Shown: in pieces, positions 59,157 through 64,000 of the stretch | Numbering within the stretch: position 1 is the first letter of the stretch | Layout: each line of letters opens with the position of its first letter | DNA from: an uncultured Blautia sp. | GTDB lineage: Bacteria; Bacillota; Clostridia; Lachnospirales; Lachnospiraceae | Direction of reading: 5' to 3' | Assembly (NCBI RefSeq): GCF_934424005.1 | Contig: NZ_CAKRXI010000005.1 | Coordinates: 31,040 to 95,039 of the forward strand | Length of the DNA stretch: 64,000 nt | Notes under the pieces: generated by a model | What the model saw: only the letters and a program-made list of their open reading frames with translations | Database searches by the model: none | Told to the model about the DNA's origin: nothing | Program-made: the position numbers and the translations under genes

Positions 59157-60218
59157 TTAAATCTCAAAATTCACTTTCCGGTTCATTGCAACCGGGTCCT
59201 GTGCATAGGTCACAACTGCATCTGCACTGATCTCACCTCTCATAAAGAGATCATACAGTGCATCATCCATTGTGATCATTCCAGATCTGCGGCTGGTCTG
59301 CATAATGGATGGAATCTGGAATGTTTTTCCTTCACGGATCAGATTACGTACTGCGTTGTTTGCAAATAATACTTCCAATGCTGCCACACGCCCCCCCTTT
59401 TCCTTACGAATCAGCTGCTGAGAAACAACGCATTCCAGCACAGCTGCCAGCTGAATTCGGATCTGTTGCTGTTGGTCTGGTGGGAACACATCAATGATTC
59501 GGTCGATGGTCTTGTCCGCACCGATCGTATGCAAAGTCGAGAACACGAGATGACCGGTCTCTGCTGCCGTAATTGCAGTGGAAATTGTCTCCAGATCTCG
59601 CATCTCTCCGACCAGAATCACATCAGGATCTTCTCGAAGCGCTGCACGAAGTGCTGCTCCATAACTATTCGAGTCACTTCCAATCTCTCGCTGATTGACA
59701 ATCGATTTATCATGTCTGTGAAGATACTCAATTGGATCTTCCAGCGTAATAATATGGTAAGGATATTTCTGATTGATGACATGAAGCAAAGATGCCAGTG
59801 TCGTGGATTTACCACTTCCGGTCGGTCCTGTTACAAGAACAAGGCCTCTCTTACGGCTGGTGATCTCAACTACTTCTTTTGGGATTCCAAGGCTCTCCGG
59901 CTCCGGGATCTCGAACGGCAGACATCGCATAACCGATGCAAATGTGCCACGCTGCATAAATACATTGACACGAAAACGGCCCACCCCTGAAATGGCGTAG
60001 GCAAAGTCTGTCTGACCGTCCCTGCTCAGCTCTTCTTTGTGCCGTTCTTCCATAATCGGAACGAGAAGTTCCCGCAGCATATCCGGTGTCAGTCTTTCAC
60101 CTTCTATCGGAGACAGGACACCGTCAACACGGTAACAGGGTGGGCGTCCAACTGTGAAATGAACATCTGACGCCTGCTCTTCTATTGACCTCATTAATAA
60201 TTGTTTCAGATCATACAT
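59157..60218 (-). CDS. pilT: PilT retraction ATPase
   Basis: 353 aa, the standard PilT length. N-terminal PAS-like domain; Walker A VLVTGPTGSGKST near residue 132; Asp box ITLEDPIEYLH; Walker B DPDVILVGEMRD; His box TGHLVFSTLHT. The C-terminal retraction motif AIRNLIRE is present as AVRNLIREGK. This motif identifies PilT rather than a second extension ATPase, so the pilus should retract. The ribosome site is weak (CAGG). A 116-bp gap with a TCACAT-N10-ATGTGA repeat (60254-60275) separates it from pilB. Confidence 0.95.
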   Translation of the reverse strand: MYDLKQLLMRSIEEQASDVHFTVGRPPCYRVDGVLSPIEGERLTPDMLRELLVPIMEERHKEELSRDGQTDFAYAISGVGRFRVNVFMQRGTFASVMRCLPFEIPEPESLGIPKEVVEITSRKRGLVLVTGPTGSGKSTTLASLLHVINQKYPYHIITLEDPIEYLHRHDKSIVNQREIGSDSNSYGAALRAALREDPDVILVGEMRDLETISTAITAAETGHLVFSTLHTIGADKTIDRIIDVFPPDQQQQIRIQLAAVLECVVSQQLIRKEKGGRVAALEVLFANNAVRNLIREGKTFQIPSIMQTSRRSGMITMDDALYDLFMRGEISADAVVTYAQDPVAMNRKVNFEI

Positions 60219-60334
60219 TTAAATTCTGTACCTGATTTCTGTTATATTTTCTTTCACATACTTTCTTTTATGTGATAATTTCTGTATTTTATTCCTGATA
60301 GTATCTATCATTTACTCTTTGTAGTTTCTATCTT

Positions 60335-62032
60335 TTATTCTTCATAGGAAGCCTTCAGCATTTCTTTAATGGAAGTGGTTCCATCCAGTACGTAACGGAT
60401 TCCGTTTTCACGAAGGGTACGCATACCGGATTTCTTCGCTGCTGCGATCATCTCTTCTGTAGGTGCATTTTCAGCGATCAGCTTGCGCATCTCGTCATTT
60501 ACTTCCATGATCTCAAATACGCCGGTTCGGCCAAAATATCCAGTGTTGCTGCAAAGTCTGCATCCGCCCGGCTCATAAATTTCTGTCTGCTCGGCTGCCG
60601 AACGCTTCAGAATCCGCTTTTCCTCATCTGTCGCAAGACGTTTCTTCCTGCAATGCGGACAAAGTTTACGGACAAGTCGCTGTGCAATGACGCCAATGAT
60701 CGCATCAGAGATCAGATAACGGGCAATCCCCATATCAGCCATACGATTCAGTGTGCCGACTGCATTGTTGGTATGCATAGTAGATACAACCAGATGGCCG
60801 GTAATAGAAGCCTGCACCGCAATCGATGCCGTCTCCTGATCTCGGATCTCACCGATCATGATGATATCCGGATCCTGACGGAGAATGGATCTCAGTGCGG
60901 ATGCAAAAGTCAGATTCACTTTATTATTTACCTGAATCTGGTTGATTCCCTCTATGTCAGCCTCAACCGGATCTTCAACCGTTACGATATTTACCTGTTC
61001 TTTATTCAGTGCACTTAACGCGGTATACAAGGTTGTAGATTTACCACTTCCTGTCGGTCCCGTTACAAAAAGAATACCATATGGTTTGGCAAGCATGTGC
61101 TGTAGCATTGACATCTCATCCAGATTCAGACCAAGTTCCTTGATATCTCTGGTCAGATTGAGTTTGGAGGAGATTCGCATAACGATCTTCTCGCCATGTA
61201 CCGTCGGAATCGAAGAAATACGGATATCATATTCGCGGCGGTCTACCATAACAGACATTCGACCATCCTGTGGCTTTCTTTTTTCGGAAATATCCATACC
61301 ACCCATGATCTTGATTCGTGTGGAGATTGCCGGAAGCAGACTGTTATCGTAAACCATTTTTTCATAAAGCGCGCCATCGATACGGTAACGGACACGAACC
61401 TTGGATTCGAGTGCTTCAATATGAATATCACTGGCTCTCTGACGAACTGCCTGCTCGATCAGGGAACGGACCAGCTGTACGATCGGTGCATCACTGACAT
61501 CTGCTTCTTCTATGGTATCTTCTACATTTCCACGAAGCTGCTCTCTTTCCCTGGTAAATCTTCGGGCTGCATCCATTGTCTCAGATGCCCCATAGCAGTG
61601 GTCAATCGCTGTCAGGATATCACGCGGTGTTGCGATATATGGCTCAACCTGAAGATTGGTAACAATAGAAATATCATCGATTGCTGCCATATCCATCGGA
61701 TCTGCCATCGCCAGATGCAGAATGTTGGCATTGTATGGATCCAGTTCAAAAGGAATACACTGGTATTTCTTCAGCAGGTTGACACTGACCAGGTTGCGTA
61801 CTTCCTTCGGAATCGTGATTCCGGTAAGCTGTATTACCTTCAGTCCGAGCTGTGTCTGGAGTGCACGGGCGATCATTTCTTCCGTAATAAATCCATTCTC
61901 AACCAGAACTTCACCGATTTTTTTACCGGTTCCTTTCTGTAATTCCAGTGCTTTTTTTAAGTTTTCTTCAGTAAGAACGTCCTGCTTGATCAGTAAATCA
62001 CCAAGCCTCATTCTTTCACGTCTCATTGCCAT
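60335..62032 (-). CDS. pilB: PilB extension ATPase with MshEN N-terminal domain
   Basis: 565 aa from ATG 62032 (GGAAGAG upstream); the frame extends 78 bp further without a ribosome site, and ATGs at 62026 and 62011 are alternatives. The N-terminus has two MshEN-type 24-residue motifs, RLGDLLIKQDVLTEEN... and KIGEVLVENGFITEEM..., the fold that binds c-di-GMP in MshE and some PilB proteins; the first motif has Asp where Gly is usual. The ATPase core follows: Walker A VTGPTGSGKSTT, Asp box VTVEDPVE, Walker B DPDIIMIGEIRD, His box GHLVVSTMHT, and a zinc tetracysteine CPHCRKK...CRLCSN. First gene of the pilus locus. Confidence 0.95.
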   Translation of the reverse strand: MAMRRERMRLGDLLIKQDVLTEENLKKALELQKGTGKKIGEVLVENGFITEEMIARALQTQLGLKVIQLTGITIPKEVRNLVSVNLLKKYQCIPFELDPYNANILHLAMADPMDMAAIDDISIVTNLQVEPYIATPRDILTAIDHCYGASETMDAARRFTREREQLRGNVEDTIEEADVSDAPIVQLVRSLIEQAVRQRASDIHIEALESKVRVRYRIDGALYEKMVYDNSLLPAISTRIKIMGGMDISEKRKPQDGRMSVMVDRREYDIRISSIPTVHGEKIVMRISSKLNLTRDIKELGLNLDEMSMLQHMLAKPYGILFVTGPTGSGKSTTLYTALSALNKEQVNIVTVEDPVEADIEGINQIQVNNKVNLTFASALRSILRQDPDIIMIGEIRDQETASIAVQASITGHLVVSTMHTNNAVGTLNRMADMGIARYLISDAIIGVIAQRLVRKLCPHCRKKRLATDEEKRILKRSAAEQTEIYEPGGCRLCSNTGYFGRTGVFEIMEVNDEMRKLIAENAPTEEMIAAAKKSGMRTLRENGIRYVLDGTTSIKEMLKASYEE

Positions 62033-62128
62033 TGGGTTATCTCTTCCGTTCTGCGTATTTGTTGCTGTTTTTTGCAGCATATCCGTATTTATGTCATAAA
62101 ACGCCAACATAAATAGTTATATGCAATT

Positions 62129-62164
62129 AATTTATCATGTCGATTCATAAAAGTCAATGAATCG
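62129..62164 (-). promoter_or_regulatory. pil operon promoter with inverted repeat across the -35 box
   Basis: On the minus strand there is TTGACT (62152-62157), a 17-bp spacer and TAAATT (62129-62134), ~97 bp before the pilB start. The perfect repeat CGATTCAT-N8-ATGAATCG (62141-62164) spans the -35 hexamer, so a bound dimer should block transcription. Confidence 0.6.
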
Positions 62165-62206
62165 GACATTTTTGGTCCAGAAATGTACAAAATTTCACAA
62201 TTAACA

Positions 62207-62248
62207 CAAAAAAAAAGACAAAAAAACATTTCGTTTCCCTGTCCTTTT
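62207..62248 (-). terminator. terminator of the SH3 surface-protein gene
   Basis: On the minus strand AAAAGGAC and GTCTTTTT form a stem that runs into T9. It lies ~38 bp past the SH3 protein stop. Confidence 0.65.
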
Positions 62249-62285
62249 CATCCAAGTTTCAGGCACATGCCCTGTCTTCTCTTTA

Positions 62286-63320
62286 TTATTTTTTCTTATT
62301 GTGGTAGATCAGTAATCCTGCCACTGCCAGTACTGCGATCACTGCGATCCATGTAAATGGGTTCTGATACCATCTGGATGCGGTAACTTTTACATTCTGC
62401 CCGGATGCCTCGCGGCTGTCCTTTGTGTCAGTGTTTTCTGCTTCAGGCTCTTTGGAGTCTTTTTCTGTATTTTCAGCTTCATCTGCTTCTTCTGTAATTG
62501 TCGGTGTTGGTGTCTCGGTCGCTTCTGCGGCCTCAGTTGGTGCTGGTGTCTCAGTTGCTTCTGCAGTCTCTGTCGGGGCCGGTGTTTCAGTTGCTTCTGC
62601 AGTCTCTGTTGGGGCTGGTGTCTCGGTCGCTTTAGCTACTTCGGTTGGTGTTACACTCACTTCTGCCACCGCATCCACACTCTCCTCTACAGTATCCAGA
62701 TGTTCTGCTTTCCATTCTTCTGTTTTCTCCAGATCTACCCAGCCTTCTGTTCCGTCAACTCTGGTCACGCCCCAATGGCTTCCATCCACCATTTCGGCAT
62801 CCTGTGTGATATGAAGAGTCTCGCCATTTTCAATATCGCGCACTCCCGGAACTTCTCCATATTTTGTTCCAGGTCCCTGGTAGAGCTTCTGCGTTCCTTC
62901 TTCTGCATATGCGTTTACATCATAATCAGCATTGTAATTCACATGGTCCTTGCCTGCGATATACAATTCGGAATCAATTGCTTCTTTACGGGAATCTGCC
63001 GGACGGCATTCATCAAGTGGAGCATATCCATACATGCCATGATATTCCGTGTATCCCCAGGTGCGGTTATTCTCGGTATCCTCTACTTCGCCCTCTATAT
63101 GAAGTGCTGTTCCATTCGGGATCTGCTCATCATTCAGCTTCGTAGATTCCAGATCTGGCTGTGAGTAGATGTCAATTCCTCCTGCCTTTGATTCTACGAT
63201 CATATAATAGTCTGTCGGATAATCCGGTTCTGTCTTACCTGTCTGTACATCTGCCATGACGTTCACACTCATAAAAAGTCCAAGTGCTATGACAAGAAGG
63301 CTCTTTGCCAGTTTTTTCAT
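62286..63320 (-). CDS. membrane-anchored SH3-domain surface protein with Thr/Pro/Glu repeats
   Basis: 344 aa. Signal peptide (KKLAKSLLVIALGLFMSVNVMA). Two bacterial SH3-like segments: IYSQPDLESTKLNDEQIPNG...WGYTEYHGMYGYAPL (~50-105) and KLYQGPGTKYGEVPGVRD...WGVTRVDGTEGWVDL (~145-200). Then comes a repeat region with units ATETPAPTETAE (~225-275), an acidic stretch, and a C-terminal membrane helix (TWIAVIAVLAVAGLLIYH) with a Lys-rich tail. No LPXTG, so it is anchored by the helix rather than by sortase. SH3 domains of this type often bind peptidoglycan. It lies upstream of, and codirectional with, the pilus locus, but has its own promoter and terminator. Confidence 0.87.
   Translation of the reverse strand: MKKLAKSLLVIALGLFMSVNVMADVQTGKTEPDYPTDYYMIVESKAGGIDIYSQPDLESTKLNDEQIPNGTALHIEGEVEDTENNRTWGYTEYHGMYGYAPLDECRPADSRKEAIDSELYIAGKDHVNYNADYDVNAYAEEGTQKLYQGPGTKYGEVPGVRDIENGETLHITQDAEMVDGSHWGVTRVDGTEGWVDLEKTEEWKAEHLDTVEESVDAVAEVSVTPTEVAKATETPAPTETAEATETPAPTETAEATETPAPTEAAEATETPTPTITEEADEAENTEKDSKEPEAENTDTKDSREASGQNVKVTASRWYQNPFTWIAVIAVLAVAGLLIYHNKKK
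62500..62643 (-). repeat. four 36-bp tandem repeats within the SH3 protein gene
   Basis: Units at 62500-62535, 62536-62571, 62572-62607 and 62608-62643 encode the 12-residue repeat. Units 2 and 3 differ at only a few bases. Being a multiple of 3, a gain or loss of units would keep the frame. Confidence 0.9.
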
Positions 63321-63367
63321 TTTATGTTATCCCCTTCACTCCCGTGTATTCCTTTAATTCTTAACAT

Positions 63368-63376
63368 ATCATACCA
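63368..63376 (-). promoter_or_regulatory. extended -10 element of the SH3 protein gene
   Basis: Minus strand TGGTATGAT (TG-N-TATGAT, -10 at 63368-63373), ~50 bp before the start codon. No clear -35. Confidence 0.4.
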
Positions 63377-63462
63377 CAGACACAGCACAATGATAATCCT
63401 TTTTTGTCATAAAAAAATGTAAAAATCAACAAAAAGCGGAAGTTTTTCGACATATAGTGTAA

Positions 63463-63497
63463 AAAAACAACGACCCCGGAGATAGTTCCGGGGTCGT
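63463..63497 (-). terminator. intrinsic terminator of fucI
   Basis: Perfect 10-bp stem CGACCCCGGA/TCCGGGGTCG with a 6-nt loop, running into T7 on the minus strand, 27 bp past the fucI stop. Confidence 0.92.
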
Positions 63498-63523
63498 CAT
63501 TTATATCATGGCATTTTGTCTGA

Positions 63524-64000
63524 TTATTTGTACAGAGGTCCGTAGTTCTTGCAAGCGCGGAAATCTGCACCTTCTTTGTCCATTCCGAATGCATTCCATG
63601 CTGCCGGACGATAAATATCTTTTTCCGGAACGTTGTGCATGGATACCGGGATACGAAGCATAGAGCACATTGTGATCAGGTCAGCTCCGATATGTCCATA
63701 GGAGATAGCACCGTGGTTAGCTCCCCAGTTGTTCATTACATCATAAGCTGTCTTGAACGGTCCTTCTTTGCCATCGCATCTTGGAGCGAACCATGTGCAT
63801 GGCCATGTGTAGTCTGTACGTTTCCAGAGTTTGTCAGATACTTCTGCCGGAAGAGCTACTGTCCATCCTTCAGCGATCTGCAGAACCGGTCCAAGTCCTT
63901 TCACAAGGTTCAGACGGATCATAGTTGCAGGCATCTGAGCTTTTGTTTCATAACGGCTGGAGTATCCGCCTCCACGGAAGTATCCGTTGTCAGCCATACA
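63524..64000 (-). CDS. fucI: L-fucose isomerase, C-terminal part (window edge)
   Basis: The frame is open to the right window edge, leaving ~158 residues of a protein usually ~590 aa long; the 5' part lies outside. The sequence is very close to classical Fuc[11 protein letters not shown], then [10 protein letters not shown] with the active-site His, [22 protein letters not shown], and the C-terminal [13 protein letters not shown]. FucI converts L-fucose to L-fuculose (and D-arabinose to D-ribulose) with Mn2+. The stop is followed by a strong terminator, so it is the last gene of its operon. The mutarotase fucU is at 34884. Confidence 0.95.
   Translation of the reverse strand, partial: CMADNGYFRGGGYSSRYETKAQMPATMIRLNLVKGLGPVLQIAEGWTVALPAEVSDKLWKRTDYTWPCTWFAPRCDGKEGPFKTAYDVMNNWGANHGAISYGHIGADLITMCSMLRIPVSMHNVPEKDIYRPAAWNAFGMDKEGADFRACKNYGPLYK

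Noticed and set aside
63361..63594. 77-aa minus-strand frame between fucI and the SH3 gene
   Set aside because: It spans the fucI terminator and overlaps fucI in another frame; it is non-coding.
1..64000. CRISPR arrays, tRNA or rRNA genes, prophage or intact insertion sequence
   Set aside because: No regularly spaced repeats, cloverleaf sequences, rRNA segments, transposase with terminal repeats, or integrase were seen.

Overview
This window looks like the chromosome of an anaerobic gut Clostridia, most likely a Lachnospiraceae (Blautia/Ruminococcus/Roseburia type). That is inferred from the gene style: AGGAGG ribosome sites almost everywhere, YesM/YesN-type two-component systems, CUT2 sugar ABC transport, clustered isomerase-kinase-aldolase genes, and a monoderm type IV pilus locus without a secretin. 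No rRNA, tRNA, CRISPR or intact insertion sequence was seen.

Layout. 1-7502 (+): cell-envelope glycan genes (a 5'-truncated CDP-glycerol transferase fused to a GT4 glycosyltransferase, a GT2 enzyme, a second CDP-glycerol transferase), then a YesN/YesM two-component pair. 7570-20100 (-): a sugar isomerase with a rhamnulokinase-like kinase under its own promoter; a complete CUT2 ABC importer; and a three-part sensing operon of response regulator, histidine kinase and membrane-anchored sugar-binding protein. 20249-26545 (-): a six-gene catabolic operon (isomerase, FGGY kinase, epimerase-fold protein, aldo/keto reductase, cupin, class II aldolase), divergent from a PocR/AraC regulator. 27711-34531 (-): a second catabolic set (class II aldolase, LacI repressor, FGGY kinase, Zn dehydrogenase, PfkB kinase, aldo/keto reductase) with a clear promoter and palindromic LacI-type operator. 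34884-35327 (+) is fucU. True fucI enters at the right edge (63524-64000), so the neighbourhood is rich in 6-deoxyhexose and related ketose/polyol metabolism. Exact substrates of the two catabolic operons cannot be read from sequence.

35495-39020 holds a secreted papain-like protease with a leucine-rich-repeat tail and an Rpn-type nuclease/transposase gene.

39281-62032 (-) is the most distinctive part: a roughly 23-kb type IV pilus locus. In transcription order it encodes PilB (with c-di-GMP-binding-type MshEN motifs), PilT, PilC, two tandem major pilins, prepilin peptidase, a PilM-PilN fusion, PilO, four minor pilins (three of them 502-829 aa), and a 2120-aa secreted non-pilin protein. The pattern suggests a retractile pilus carrying a very large adhesive tip complex. 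Non-coding signals in it need a second look. The pil promoter has a perfect inverted repeat across its -35 box. The first major pilin has a long leader that folds as a three-way junction. A 21-bp near-perfect inverted repeat flanks that pilin gene, with one copy inside the folded leader, so it could be an invertible segment or a 5'/3' mRNA pairing. The locus is preceded by a codirectional SH3 surface protein with 36-bp tandem repeats.
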